Below, piece after piece: positions 1 to 8,746 of a stretch of 64,000 nucleotides of DNA. Source of the stretch: Niallia taxi (GTDB lineage: Bacteria; Bacillota; Bacilli; Bacillales; Cytobacillaceae). The notes beneath the pieces are model-generated. The model saw nothing but the letters and a program-made list of their open reading frames with translations. It did not search any database and was not told where the DNA came from. How positions within the stretch are numbered: the stretch's first letter is position 1; each line of letters opens with the position of its first letter. The translations under genes were made by a program, and so were the position numbers. The stretch covers positions 310,001 through 374,000 of the forward strand of contig NZ_CP102590.1 in NCBI RefSeq assembly GCF_032818155.1. The letters run 5' to 3'.

Positions 1-301
1 AACTAATAAACTATTCGAACAAGTACATTATGAGCCAGATATTATTTTCGAAAGTGATGATCCAGCTACAGTACGAGGACTGATTCAAGAAGGACTTGGA
101 ATATCCTTCATCCCATCTATTCTTTGGAAAAATGTCAGGCAGGATCCCCTTAAGCTGCTGCATATTAGCGAACCAGAATGCAAACGGACGATTTATTTAT
201 GCTATCCAAGCGGGCATTCGTTTACAAATGTAGAGAAATCATTGTTCGATTTTCTCGTTGGTTTTTTTGAAGAACAGATTAGTGAATCACAAGGTCATTG
301 A
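1..301 (+). CDS. LysR-type transcriptional regulator, C-terminal part
   Basis: The frame is open from base 2 to a TGA at 299-301, giving 99 visible codons; the start lies before the window. The peptide looks like the C-terminal half of a LysR substrate-binding domain: a segment reading ESDDPATVRGLIQEGLGISF followed by a proline, then a short strand-rich end. LysR proteins are DNA-binding regulators that respond to small ligands. Its target cannot be told from this fragment. The next gene on the same strand, an aldehyde dehydrogenase, is separated by a terminator, so it is probably a separate unit. The family call rests on pattern only. Confidence 0.6.
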   Translation, partial: TNKLFEQVHYEPDIIFESDDPATVRGLIQEGLGISFIPSILWKNVRQDPLKLLHISEPECKRTIYLCYPSGHSFTNVEKSLFDFLVGFFEEQISESQGH

Positions 302-326
302 AGCTTTTAATCTTCAATGGCTTTTA
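296..326 (+). terminator. Rho-independent terminator of the LysR-type gene
   Basis: A perfect 8-bp stem (CATTGAAG at 296-303 and CTTCAATG at 312-319) encloses an 8-nt loop and is followed by GCTTTTATT. The left arm includes the stop codon of the gene. Confidence 0.75.
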
Positions 327-452
327 TTATGTTGAAATATGTTGATATTTATCTGTTAACTTACAAGGAAATGCTTAATCTTGTCAAATATTATCAGAAT
401 TTTTATACAAGTAATTGTTGTTTCCTTATTTTCACAGTGTTAACATTATTTT

Positions 453-466
453 TGTAAGCGATTACA
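453..466 (+). promoter_or_regulatory. CcpA cre box upstream of the aldehyde dehydrogenase
   Basis: TGTAAGCGATTACA matches the catabolite-responsive element consensus TGWAANCGNTNWCA at every defined position. It lies 19 bp before the start codon and directly before the ribosome binding site. CcpA binding here would be expected to block transcription when glucose is plentiful. The repression itself is inferred from position. Confidence 0.85.
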
Positions 467-485
467 AACAATGAGGAGGAGTTAC

Positions 486-1970
486 ATGACTCAATTATCT
501 GGATTGCTAAAAGAAAAGGTAGAAAGATTCCTTAACGGCCAGAAAAAACTATTTATTAACGGTGAATTTGTTGAAAGCACCTCACAAAAAACCTTCGATA
601 CATACAACCCGGCAACAGGAGAGGTGTTAGCAACTGTTTTCGAAGCAGGCCCAGAAGACATTGACCGTGCTGTCAAAGCAGCCCGCAAAGCATTCGATGA
701 AGGCCCATGGTCCAAAATAAGCGCATCTGAAAGAAGCCGCCTCATGTATAAACTCGCAGATTTAATGGAAGAAAACAGTGCCGAGCTAGCACAGCTCGAA
801 ACATTAGATAACGGCAAACCAATCCGCGAAACAACAAATGCCGATATCCCACTGGCAGTCGAGCATATGCGCTACTACGCAGGCTGGTCCACAAAAATCG
901 TCGGCCAAACAATCCCAGTCAGCGGACCATTCCTAAACTACACACGCCATGAGGCAGTCGGAGTCGTCGGCCAAATCATTCCATGGAACTTCCCGCTTCT
1001 AATGGCAATGTGGAAGCTCGGCGCTGCACTAGCAACAGGCTGTACCGTCGTCCTAAAGCCAGCCGAACAAACACCACTGTCAGCCCTTTACCTCGCAGAA
1101 TTATTCCAACAAGCAGGTTTCCCAGAAGGAGTCGTCAACATCGTCCCAGGCTTTGGCGAAACAGCTGGCCAGCCGCTAGTAGATCACCCATTAGTAGATA
1201 AAATCGCCTTCACCGGATCGACTGAAATCGGTAAATTAATTATGGCAAATGCCTCAAAAACATTGAAACGAGTTACATTGGAGCTTGGAGGAAAATCACC
1301 GAACATCATCCTGCCAGATGCAGATTTATCAAAGGCAATACCAGGTGCACTTAACGGCGTGATGTTTAACCAAGGACAGGTTTGCTGTGCCGGCTCCCGT
1401 GTGTTTATCCAGAAGAAGCATTTTGATAATGTCGTTGCTGATATGGCATCACATGCAAAAAATATTCAACAAGGTGCAGGTATTCATGCAGATACAGAAA
1501 TTGGCCCGTTAGTTTCTGTTGAACAGCAGAATCGAGTACTTGGCTATATTGAAAAAGGCCTAAACGAAGGTGCACAGCTTGTAGTCGGCGGTACTAAGCC
1601 ACAAGAACAGGGCTACTTCGTTTCCCCTACGATATTCGCTGATGTACGCGATGAAATGACAATTGCGAAGGAAGAAATCTTCGGCCCAGTTATTTCAGCA
1701 ATGCCTTATGATGATTTAGATGAATTGATTAGCCGTGCTAACAGCAGTGAGTATGGCTTAGCAGCAGGAGTATGGACGCAGAATGTTGGCAAAGCCCATT
1801 ATATTGCGAGCAAGCTCCGTGCCGGAACTGTTTGGGTGAATTGTTATAATACGTTTGATGCTGCTTCACCGTTTGGTGGATATAAGCAATCTGGAATTGG
1901 GCGTGAGATGGGCTCTTATGCGTTGGAGAATTATACGGAGGTTAAGAGTGTTTGGGTTGGTTTGGAGTAG
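486..1970 (+). CDS. dhaS: NAD(P)-dependent aldehyde dehydrogenase, DhaS-like
   Basis: A 494-residue cytoplasmic aldehyde dehydrogenase that oxidises aldehydes to carboxylic acids. Visible family marks are the coenzyme-binding segment around residue 165 (IIPWNFPLLMAMWK), the glycine motif FTGSTEIG, the general-base Glu at about 266 in LELGGKSPN, and the catalytic Cys near 300 in GQVCCAGS. Length and sequence match Bacillus DhaS as I recall it. The ATG at 486 is chosen because AGGAGG at 474-479 sits correctly before it; the in-frame ATG at 471 overlaps that site. A cre box just upstream suggests carbon catabolite repression. The physiological substrate is unknown. Confidence 0.9.
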   Translation: MTQLSGLLKEKVERFLNGQKKLFINGEFVESTSQKTFDTYNPATGEVLATVFEAGPEDIDRAVKAARKAFDEGPWSKISASERSRLMYKLADLMEENSAELAQLETLDNGKPIRETTNADIPLAVEHMRYYAGWSTKIVGQTIPVSGPFLNYTRHEAVGVVGQIIPWNFPLLMAMWKLGAALATGCTVVLKPAEQTPLSALYLAELFQQAGFPEGVVNIVPGFGETAGQPLVDHPLVDKIAFTGSTEIGKLIMANASKTLKRVTLELGGKSPNIILPDADLSKAIPGALNGVMFNQGQVCCAGSRVFIQKKHFDNVVADMASHAKNIQQGAGIHADTEIGPLVSVEQQNRVLGYIEKGLNEGAQLVVGGTKPQEQGYFVSPTIFADVRDEMTIAKEEIFGPVISAMPYDDLDELISRANSSEYGLAAGVWTQNVGKAHYIASKLRAGTVWVNCYNTFDAASPFGGYKQSGIGREMGSYALENYTEVKSVWVGLE

Positions 1971-1991
1971 GGTGTAATAATTTAAATGATT

Positions 1992-2024
1992 AGAAGGTGC
2001 TGGGTTCTAGTACCTTCTTCTTGT
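1992..2024 (+). terminator. Terminator after the aldehyde dehydrogenase
   Basis: The stem AGAAGGTGCT / AGTACCTTCT (one G-T pair) has a 7-nt loop and is followed by a T-rich stretch (TCTTCTTGTATT), 21 bp after the stop codon. Confidence 0.65.
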
Positions 2025-2137
2025 ATTCTCAAATAATAATGAAAGTGTGATGGATATTTCTAACAGTATTAAGAAAAAGAAGTAGCTTTTGACTAGGAAC
2101 TCTCCCTTTAATTAAGCTATTTCCAGAAATCTAAATA

Positions 2138-2344
2138 CTATCTTGCTTTGGTTTCTTCCTCTTCCTCATTGTTAATTTTATTCAACATGAAACAAGCTGA
2201 TGCAGTTATAGCAAGTGGAATGAAGGCTTGATAAACCTTTGATACATCATCTTTAATAGCGTAGACTACTAATGCTAGGATTGAGACTATGGTATATAGA
2301 ACTATTATAATTGTATTCATGACAAATCTATGGTTATTTTTCAT
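2138..2344 (-). CDS. Small two-helix membrane protein of unknown function
   Basis: A 68-residue protein with two hydrophobic segments, about residues 9-28 (IIIVLYTIVSILALVVYA) and 40-54, then an acidic tail of five consecutive Glu. The gene has a good ribosome binding site (GAGGTGA, 6 nt before ATG). I do not recognise the family. It stands alone between the aldehyde dehydrogenase, which is on the other strand, and a decayed stretch. The acidic tail is expected to lie in the cytoplasm. Confidence 0.65.
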   Translation of the reverse strand: MKNNHRFVMNTIIIVLYTIVSILALVVYAIKDDVSKVYQAFIPLAITASACFMLNKINNEEEEETKAR

Positions 2345-3463
2345 AGAAATTCACCTCATCATTTTCGTTAACCACTATAATATCTTCATCTTATTGAAGG
2401 GTTTTGTCCAAGCCTCTTTCAATTTAGTGTTAAATACTTTTATAAATCGCTAATAACTCTATTAAAATAAAGAATACCAACCCTAAAAAAACAAAACATT
2501 TAAATTAGGAGATATTATTTCAATCCTACAGTAAAGTCATAAACATGTATTTATATAAAAAACAACTCTATTATATGTATAATTATACCTACAGTTCTTT
2601 AAAATGTCAGATATATAACAAAAATATTCTAATTATTATTTATTTAGTTTTTTAAATATGATAATAGATATTATTGTAAATACAATCATTGTAATAACAA
2701 TCATCCAAATACTATATGTTGTACTGGCCAGCTTACTGTTCATTTCATATACAATTCCATAGTGTTTTTTGTAATCTAAGATTTGTTCTGGTGTCGCATG
2801 TTCAAACACCGTTTAAAATACAATATACTGTATTTTCACTAAATTTAACTAGTTGTATTATAACATAGAAAGTCAATATTTGAGTGCTTCTATATATTTT
2901 TTTGAAAATTTTGTATAAGATTGTATTATTTTGTTTTACATAGATTATAGATATACATAAAAACTAGTACAATTTATGGGTAAATTCACTAAGAGTGTCA
3001 AAAATAAAGCGGTTAATTGTGATGATTATTGCTTACATTTATTTAAAAGATTGAGAATTATAATTCTTTATTTATTACCATTGCAAGCGTTAATGGAACA
3101 AAGGGAATTCCGGCAAGTTAGCCCTGTGATACATTCTCATGTCTTTGTGCATCAGTGAATTCGTTGCGAAACATGTCTTTGCTCGTAAGTTATTTAGATA
3201 AACTATTAGGAATAACACGTTAAGATATTTTCGATTTAATTTATAATGAGAATACGGTAAAGCAAACGTTTTTTAAACCTGGTATACCTATTAAGAAAGT
3301 TAAGCTGTTATATCAAATAGTACTTCAAAAATTTGCATCTAGGAATATAAGGAAGAGGTCTTGTTACTAATGTTAGCGAACTAAGTTCAAGTTAATAAGC
3401 TTTTGTATCTAGATATAAAAAAGCAGTGACAAAATATCACTGCTGAACTTTAAAAAAACAATC
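2345..3463. other. AT-rich stretch with decayed fragments and no intact gene
   Basis: About 1.1 kb with no convincing complete gene. It holds the minus-strand membrane-protein fragment at 2636-2809 and a perfect 8-bp palindrome pair (AAAATACA / TGTATTTT at 2815-2836). A plus-strand frame at 2976-3158 and the frame fragments at 3235-3370 have no ribosome binding site and resemble nothing I know. The stretch looks like a remnant of older insertions. Confidence 0.45.
2636..2809 (-). pseudogene. Possible C-terminal fragment of a small membrane protein
   Basis: A 57-codon frame from GTG at 2809 to TAA at 2636. The product has a charged N-terminal part (PEQILDYKKHYG) and one clear membrane helix (about residues 33-52, IWMIVITMIVFTIISIII), ending in FKKLNK. 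No ribosome binding site precedes the GTG and an in-frame stop lies two codons upstream. I therefore read it as the tail of a lost gene, although a very small membrane protein is possible. Confidence 0.3.
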
Positions 3464-3994
3464 TTAAATTTTTGAACTCGACTCCAATATATTTTTATAC
3501 TCCGATTCTTCATTAAATACTAATCCACTATTACAAAAATCTACAAAGTCTTTAAAAGAGGTTTTTATTACTTCAATCAATTCATTTGAAGGGATAGATA
3601 CCTTTGAAGTACCATCATGCTCTCCTGAATGAATGGAATCCAAAATAAGAATATCATTTGTTCCATCTTTAATGATTTTGAATGTTGATGAATTATCTAA
3701 TAAAATAATTTCAAACTCATCTACTTTTTCATGATTAATAACTAGCCAAGCAAGATCATCCCATGTAGAGAGTAAATCCCCAGTTTCCTCTATATCATTT
3801 AGGAACGTTAAATCGTTATATTTAATTTCTATATAACCATTAAGGTAAATTTGATTCTCATATTCAAGATACTTTTCAGCAGCTTTTTTTGCATCAGGAT
3901 GATGAATTGGTATGAATTTTTTAGATTCTTTAGATAAGTAACCAAACTCTGGGATATAGTTGCTAATATATGTGTTTATTTTAAGTGTTGTCAA
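3464..3994 (-). CDS. Putative immunity protein of the protease-toxin cassette
   Basis: A 176-residue soluble acidic protein without signal peptide, starting at TTG with a strong GGAGGT site 7 nt before it. It lies 22 bp after the SAR2788-type toxin gene and is the last of three genes on one strand. This position, its size and its predicted cytoplasmic location fit an immunity protein for the secreted toxin. The sequence (W80-D-D-L-A-W motif region, alternating strands and helices) is not a family I can name. The role is inferred from context only. Confidence 0.6.
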   Translation of the reverse strand: MTTLKINTYISNYIPEFGYLSKESKKFIPIHHPDAKKAAEKYLEYENQIYLNGYIEIKYNDLTFLNDIEETGDLLSTWDDLAWLVINHEKVDEFEIILLDNSSTFKIIKDGTNDILILDSIHSGEHDGTSKVSIPSNELIEVIKTSFKDFVDFCNSGLVFNEESEYKNILESSSKI

Positions 3995-4016
3995 TTTAGT
4001 AACCTCCGATTAACTA

Positions 4017-4994
4017 CTATTCTTCTACTGGAAATGCAGTACTAATGCGTTTATCCTTGGTAACTATTACTCTATATTTTACACCATTAACTTTTGATTC
4101 AATTGTTGTTTTTTGCCCATTCTTTATTCCTTTCTCAACTTTAGAAGAATTTTTTCGTATAACTGTATTAATAATATTTTTAACATCATTAATAGATAAA
4201 TCTGGGTTATACATATTTTTCTTTTGCTTGCCAGTCCAATACCTCGGATGATGAGTTTCAAGAACATGTGACATTTTACTCTTAGTTACAGTTATTTTGT
4301 ATTTTCCTGCTGTAACAGTATAATCTTTAAAGTTTTTTAAAGCACTTTTTGCCGTTTTATTTGAAACTTGTTTGAAAGTTCTTTTTCCAATTGTGATTAC
4401 TGCCTTTTTTCCAACATAATTAATAGCTATCTTTACGGCTGTAGCTCCTATAATATAAAAGACGTATGGTGCTATTGATGCACTTAATTCTGTATTATCA
4501 TACTCAATTGTTTCTCCGGTAATAGAATCTGTAAAGGTTACTTTAAACTTTTCTCCATCTACTTCATTTACCTCAACATCATAATCATATGCTGTTGTTT
4601 GCCCCTCCGAATCAGTAACTTCTCCTGTCAATTTTATATTCTCAGATTCAGCATCCATGTCTACTTCAACTTTTGCAGACAAATCTTCATTTTCAATATT
4701 ACTTTCAAGTGTGATATTATCTTCAGTTGCTTCAGTTATTTCTGCATTGAGTTCTTCTACATTCTCTATACCTACTTCATCAGCAATTTCACCTATTTGA
4801 TTTTGAAAATCTTCATTTACTTCTTGGATATCCTCATCAATATTATCTACATCCATTTCATTCTCAGTATCCATTTTAGAATTTATGTAGCTAGTGTTAT
4901 CTATTCCTTCAGCCGAGGCTATTCCTAAGACTTTTGGGTGAATCAATGAAACGATTAAAGTACAAGCTATTAATAATGATGTGACTTTTTTCAT
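4017..4994 (-). CDS. SAR2788-family putative secreted toxin
   Basis: A 325-residue protein. Residues 1-29 form a signal peptide ending at an AxA-type site (ASA before EG). Residues 30-140 are highly acidic and repetitive in Asp/Glu/Asn. A hydrophobic segment lies at about 178-200. The C-terminal ~85 residues (from MSHVLETHHPRYWTGKQKKN) carry His, Lys and Arg residues and an end of the type RVIVTKDKRISTAFPVEE, reminiscent of small RNase toxins of the BECR fold. The overall plan matches the SAR2788 family known from Staphylococcus and Bacillus, named after S. aureus SAR2788. It starts 1 bp after the protease gene and precedes the putative immunity gene. The nuclease fold is inferred. Confidence 0.7.
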   Translation of the reverse strand: MKKVTSLLIACTLIVSLIHPKVLGIASAEGIDNTSYINSKMDTENEMDVDNIDEDIQEVNEDFQNQIGEIADEVGIENVEELNAEITEATEDNITLESNIENEDLSAKVEVDMDAESENIKLTGEVTDSEGQTTAYDYDVEVNEVDGEKFKVTFTDSITGETIEYDNTELSASIAPYVFYIIGATAVKIAINYVGKKAVITIGKRTFKQVSNKTAKSALKNFKDYTVTAGKYKITVTKSKMSHVLETHHPRYWTGKQKKNMYNPDLSINDVKNIINTVIRKNSSKVEKGIKNGQKTTIESKVNGVKYRVIVTKDKRISTAFPVEE

Positions 4995-4995
4995 T

Positions 4996-5922
4996 TTATT
5001 CCTCCTCTTCTACTATTAAAATACCGTAACCATAATCTTTAATAGGCTCTTTTTGTATTACAGACTGTCTTATTATTTGCATAAATTCGATATATGAAGA
5101 GTGGGATTTAATAGGTCCAAACTTTACTAGTTTTCTAGCGATAATGCCAGTTGCAAAGGCGGTAGAGAATGAGGTTCCACTAAAATACTCATATTTTCCG
5201 TCATTCGAGGTTGAGAAGATTTTATCACCTGGTGCCGAAAAGTCAATTTTACCTTTGGCAGCAGAACTAGTCCTTTTTAATTTTGTATTTACTGAATTTA
5301 TCGACAGAACATTCTCATATTTAGCTGGAAAATCCACACCAAAACCATAGGTATTGCCTGCTGCTGCAACAATTATTATTCCTTTATTTATTGCATCATC
5401 TATTGTTTTCTTGAGTTGTCTGTCGTCTATTTGTACACCAAAACTAATATTGATAATATCCACTCTTTCGGCAATACACCATTCTATACCTTTTATTAAA
5501 TTTTCGATTTTACCTTTTCCATTTTTGTCTAGCACTTTAACATTATATAATTCAATATTTTGGGAAACGCCTGTTATACCATTATTATTATCATTGGCAG
5601 TAATTATGCCGGCAACGGCCGTTCCATGTCCATACTCATCTTCTAAGGGCTGATTATTAAATGTATTAAGTGCTTTAGTTATTTTTCCACTTAAATCATC
5701 ATGAGGAAATATACCACTATCTAAAACTGCAACTTTTATTTTAGACTCGCTTGGTTTTTCTTTGTAATATTTAATAGCATCAAATCCCCAATTGTAACTT
5801 TCTTCTTGATTTACTTTTGTTTTTCTCTTGTCTAAAGGATTACTATCGCCTTTTGAGCCGTAGATAATGAGAAAAATAAAAGTAATTAATAAACAGGCTG
5901 TGAATACATAATATTTCTTCAT
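4996..5922 (-). CDS. Membrane-anchored S8 (subtilisin-like) serine protease
   Basis: A 308-residue subtilase. A hydrophobic N-terminal segment (residues 7-21) should anchor it or act as a signal. The catalytic triad is visible: Asp68 in VAVLDSG, His99 in YGHGTAVAG, and Ser251 in SGTSFSTAFATG, with the oxyanion Asn190 in AAAGN. Only about 40 residues separate the membrane segment from the catalytic core, so there is no room for a usual I9 propeptide. It is the first gene of a tight three-gene unit with the toxin and the putative immunity protein. A role in maturing or releasing the toxin is an inference; nutrient proteolysis is the alternative. Confidence 0.88.
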   Translation of the reverse strand: MKKYYVFTACLLITFIFLIIYGSKGDSNPLDKRKTKVNQEESYNWGFDAIKYYKEKPSESKIKVAVLDSGIFPHDDLSGKITKALNTFNNQPLEDEYGHGTAVAGIITANDNNNGITGVSQNIELYNVKVLDKNGKGKIENLIKGIEWCIAERVDIINISFGVQIDDRQLKKTIDDAINKGIIIVAAAGNTYGFGVDFPAKYENVLSINSVNTKLKRTSSAAKGKIDFSAPGDKIFSTSNDGKYEYFSGTSFSTAFATGIIARKLVKFGPIKSHSSYIEFMQIIRQSVIQKEPIKDYGYGILIVEEEE

Positions 5923-6198
5923 AAATCTCCTTTCATTATATTATTATATTATTCATAAATTTCCTTGTAAACTATAATTTGGTAAAAAAACAGTAAATTG
6001 GTAATTAGAGACTGAGTATACTAGTAAAAAGGGTCTAGACATATTCAAGTTTAATATAAATGAAGTAAGCAGAAAAACATTCAGTATGGGTAAAAAAAGA
6101 GCAAGAATTATTAAATGGGAATTATAGCTTTACATAAGTAACGAGTTAAAGCGCATTGAATTCAACTCTCCTTGCATGCAGATATCTTAAATATGCAA

Positions 6199-6231
6199 TT
6201 AAAAAATGCCGACATCCATTGATATCGGCAT
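6199..6231 (-). terminator. Terminator downstream of the first Imm6 gene
   Basis: Read on the minus strand: ATGCCGATAT, a 6-nt loop, ATGTCGGCAT, then TTTTTT. The stem has one G-T pair in ten. Confidence 0.85.
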
Positions 6232-6262
6232 CCCTAAAACAAATAAATTAATAGAATTTAAC

Positions 6263-6724
6263 TTATTTATCTAAGTTTGATAAAAGTTGCTCGTATTTCT
6301 TCTTTATTAGGAGAATAGAATCACCTTTAACTTGCTCAATAGAACTAATAAAATTCTCCACTATTGTATCATCCACTACTAGGGCAATTGGTTCTGGAAA
6401 GTATTCTACCCCCTCCTTTTCCATAGCTTTTCGACTTGTATAAGCAACTGTGTTAATAATGCAGTTCCATGCAGCGCTATCTTTCTCATTTTCGGACAGC
6501 TCTTGAATAATTGTGATTCCATTCTCTTCATCATCTAATAGATTATAAAGTTCATAACCAATTACTTCCTTGTTTTTTACCCATTTCAAGCATTTTGAAA
6601 GTGCGTTTTGTGCGAGCTGTCTATCTTCATCTTGTGAAAAGTCGCTTAAAATTTCTTTTGAGAGCAGAATAAAAAAGAGTACTTTTCCTTCATCTGATAA
6701 AATGCTGAATTTATTTTTGTTCAT
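6263..6724 (-). CDS. Imm6-family immunity protein
   Basis: A 153-residue all-helical cytoplasmic protein resembling Imm6, a family that protects cells from polymorphic toxins. The marker segment YNLLDDEENG at about 60-69 is shared with the second copy at 8747-9268 (YNLLDDGTEE), as is the later pattern NTVAYTSRKAMEKEGVEYFP matching DAVSYTNWIVFQNEGLGYLP. No intact toxin gene precedes it; only a 25-codon tail of a lost coding region ends 10 bp upstream. It is therefore an orphan immunity gene. Confidence 0.75.
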   Translation of the reverse strand: MNKNKFSILSDEGKVLFFILLSKEILSDFSQDEDRQLAQNALSKCLKWVKNKEVIGYELYNLLDDEENGITIIQELSENEKDSAAWNCIINTVAYTSRKAMEKEGVEYFPEPIALVVDDTIVENFISSIEQVKGDSILLIKKKYEQLLSNLDK

Positions 6725-6733
6725 AATATCCCC

Positions 6734-6811
6734 CTAACAATCACTCAACTTCACTAAAACATAGTCTTCAGTAAATTCATATAAATAGAGTCTTAAAAGC
6801 CGTTCTTTCAC
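6734..6811 (-). pseudogene. Short C-terminal remnant preceding the Imm6 gene
   Basis: An open frame ending at TAG 10 bp before the Imm6 start, reading KERLLRLYLYEFTEDYVLVK and a few more residues. It has no start of its own. Its position directly before an immunity gene suggests the last residues of a lost toxin. Too short for a family call. Confidence 0.3.
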
Positions 6812-6825
6812 TATTCAGTATTATC

Positions 6826-7107
6826 TTATCTCCAACGCCAATTTATAGCTCCATCTGGATAAACAGCAGGAATCTCAATTCCTCCTTTATTCCCCTTGTC
6901 ATCTGTAATAAACCAGTTGCTTTCATCTAACCATCTTGCATCAAATTGATTTTCTTCAAACTCATGGTCTTCATTCGTAAGAGCCTCAAAGAATGCTTTA
7001 TACTTATCGATGTTTCCTGTCAATTTCAATGTTCCATATACCCATGCACCTTCTCCAGTTGGATCCTGAATGTCACCTAGGTATTCGTCTTTAAAGTATA
7101 ACTTCAT
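6826..7107 (-). CDS. Small immunity-like protein, family not recognised
   Basis: A 93-residue soluble protein with many aromatic and acidic residues (WVYGTLKLTG, ARWLDESNWFITDD, INWRWR at the end). It has a good ribosome binding site (AAGGTGG). Its ATG overlaps the TGA of the preceding toxin-like fragment by ATGA, the usual toxin-to-immunity coupling. The overlap and size suggest an immunity protein; I do not recognise the family. Confidence 0.6.
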   Translation of the reverse strand: MKLYFKDEYLGDIQDPTGEGAWVYGTLKLTGNIDKYKAFFEALTNEDHEFEENQFDARWLDESNWFITDDKGNKGGIEIPAVYPDGAINWRWR

Positions 7108-7310
7108 TCTGTATCCACCTTATTGAATATTTCATCAAATTGATTCGGAACTTTTCCTGCATTTTTATACTCTGTATCAGAATTCCCTAGTAGCTCCTTC
7201 ACTCTATCAATAATTTGTATTTCTGCTACTGAATTACTTTGTCTTGTAGAATATACTTTACACGTCTTTTTAACAACACCCTCACTACTATGCCCAGAAC
7301 AAATGGAAGA
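7104..7310 (-). pseudogene. C-terminal remnant of a polymorphic toxin
   Basis: An open frame of 68 codons from a stop at 7311 to TGA at 7104, without start codon or ribosome binding site. It contains TCKVYSTRQSNSVAEIQIID and ends FDEIFNKVDTE, overlapping the start of the small immunity-like gene. The segment NSDTEYK is encoded by a 24-bp stretch identical to part of the deaminase toxin remnant near 27,470. It looks like a toxin tail left after the rest was deleted by the insertion of the lipoprotein gene 15 bp upstream. Confidence 0.5.
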
Positions 7311-7325
7311 CTAAGGATGTTGCAT

Positions 7326-8000
7326 TTATTTGCCATATGGCTTCTGAAGATTTATTAATTTTATAATTTCTTCCCCCTCTGCTGCTTTGATATTAACCTT
7401 TTTAGTGTTGTTGAGTATCTCTTCTGTATCTTCTTGAAGTGTTATTTCATCTACATCAGGAGGAGGTGCTTCCCAACGCATTGGAGTGTTATAAACATTT
7501 ATTGTCCCATCTCCATTCCCTTTATAAGTTATGGAGCCATCAATCAGACGAGAGCCTGATAACTGTATAACCCCTTCCGGGAAGGTAGCACTGTTATTGA
7601 TATTAGGGTTAATGGGTTCCCCAACTGGTATATGTCGAATATTTAATTCATCTATATCTTGATTTGCTCCAAGTTGCAACCAAACTCGTGCATATTCTAT
7701 TTGTTCACTGGAATATGGTGCTAAAGGATCTTTACTGTTTTTATCATCTGTGGTTGAATCATTACTTTCACCCGATTTGTCATCAGAAGCAGTATTGGCT
7801 GATTCATTCAGGTTGGAGTCAGTTGATTGGTTCGTGTCTGTTTTTTCACCATGGTTGGTTAATGTCTTGTTGTCTGTCTCAGGGGATTCTTCTGTTTGCT
7901 TTGGCGCAGTGTTATTGGTTTCTTCGTTTGCTTTGCCGAAGCATCCTCCCAACAATATTAACGCAGCAAGTAAAACAACTAGCCTTGTAATCTTCTTCAT
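7326..8000 (-). CDS. Lipoprotein with a low-complexity acidic linker, unknown function
   Basis: A 224-residue lipoprotein: signal helix at residues 6-18 and lipobox LGGC with Cys20. Residues 22-95 are a Ser/Thr/Asn/Asp-rich disordered linker. A folded part from about 97 (PLAPYSSEQIEYARVWLQLG) to 224 follows, with many strands. It should sit on the outer face of the membrane. I do not recognise the domain. Three more lipoproteins occur within the next 5 kb, which suggests an exposed, fast-changing gene set. Confidence 0.7.
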   Translation of the reverse strand: MKKITRLVVLLAALILLGGCFGKANEETNNTAPKQTEESPETDNKTLTNHGEKTDTNQSTDSNLNESANTASDDKSGESNDSTTDDKNSKDPLAPYSSEQIEYARVWLQLGANQDIDELNIRHIPVGEPINPNINNSATFPEGVIQLSGSRLIDGSITYKGNGDGTINVYNTPMRWEAPPPDVDEITLQEDTEEILNNTKKVNIKAAEGEEIIKLINLQKPYGK

Positions 8001-8137
8001 TCGTTAAGTCAACCCTTTCGTTTGAAATACCAATCTGTGGGAATAATTTAAATTCTATATAAATTATTTTACCATAATAATCCATTTTGTGGGTTGGCAC
8101 TTTCAATAAATAGCAAATATTTATCTAACAATGTCAG

Positions 8138-8449
8138 TTCAATCTCTTGTTTTAACCTAGGTCCTACTTTTGAGTGGCAGCCAGCTCTTTAGAAGCGAGA
8201 GATTATATTCCTCCCCTTTTCCAATAGGAGTAAATCCTTTATCCATTTATAAATAGTCACTTCAGAAACGCCATATTCGTTGCTTAATTCTTTAACAACA
8301 TAGGTAACTGAATGATATAAATCCACTACTGTTTTTTGACATCTTCAATACATTTTTGTTTGTATTATTACGTCCCATATGACACATCCCTCCATGAATT
8401 ACATTGTATGGACTTACTAAGTTGTGTCCAAAAAACTATACTAACTCCA
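8138..8449 (-). mobile_element. Truncated IS3-family element, 5' end only
   Basis: About 312 bp closely similar to the orfA end of the IS3-like element at 44265-45516. It includes the terminal bases CTATACTAACTCCA and the segment for the HTH part of orfA (around KWIKDF), but carries several indels and lacks all of orfB. The rest of the 8001-8746 gap holds nothing else I can support apart from the region upstream of the lipoprotein gene. Confidence 0.8.
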
Positions 8450-8746
8450 CTTTTTAATTTACCCTTTATAATGGACTATCTTCAAGATTTCAGGTTAGTC
8501 CTCTGGATTAACGCCATCAGGTAAAAAAAATGGCTTCACATTAATATTTGGTCGTATTTAATACAGAATTATTGTATTGTTCAGTAAGCCTATATTATGA
8601 AAGACTCTTCTTTTATCCATTTTTTCATTGTGCATATACAGCAGGATTACATGTTTTTCAATCATTAGCTTTCTCTCCTTTTTTAAACTAGTTCAAACAG
8701 CCTCTTAAAATAAAAATCACCCTAACATAGAGTTAGAGTGTTATCT

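Noticed and set aside
983..1201. Plus-strand frame inside the aldehyde dehydrogenase gene
   Set aside because: Out of frame with a well-supported gene, Arg/Ser-rich composition typical of a shadow frame, no ribosome binding site.
2815..2836. Palindrome AAAATACA / TGTATTTT as an operator
   Set aside because: AT-rich, next to no intact gene; cannot be told from chance.
2976..3158. 60-codon plus-strand frame in the decayed stretch
   Set aside because: No ribosome binding site, no recognisable domain, surrounded by broken frames.
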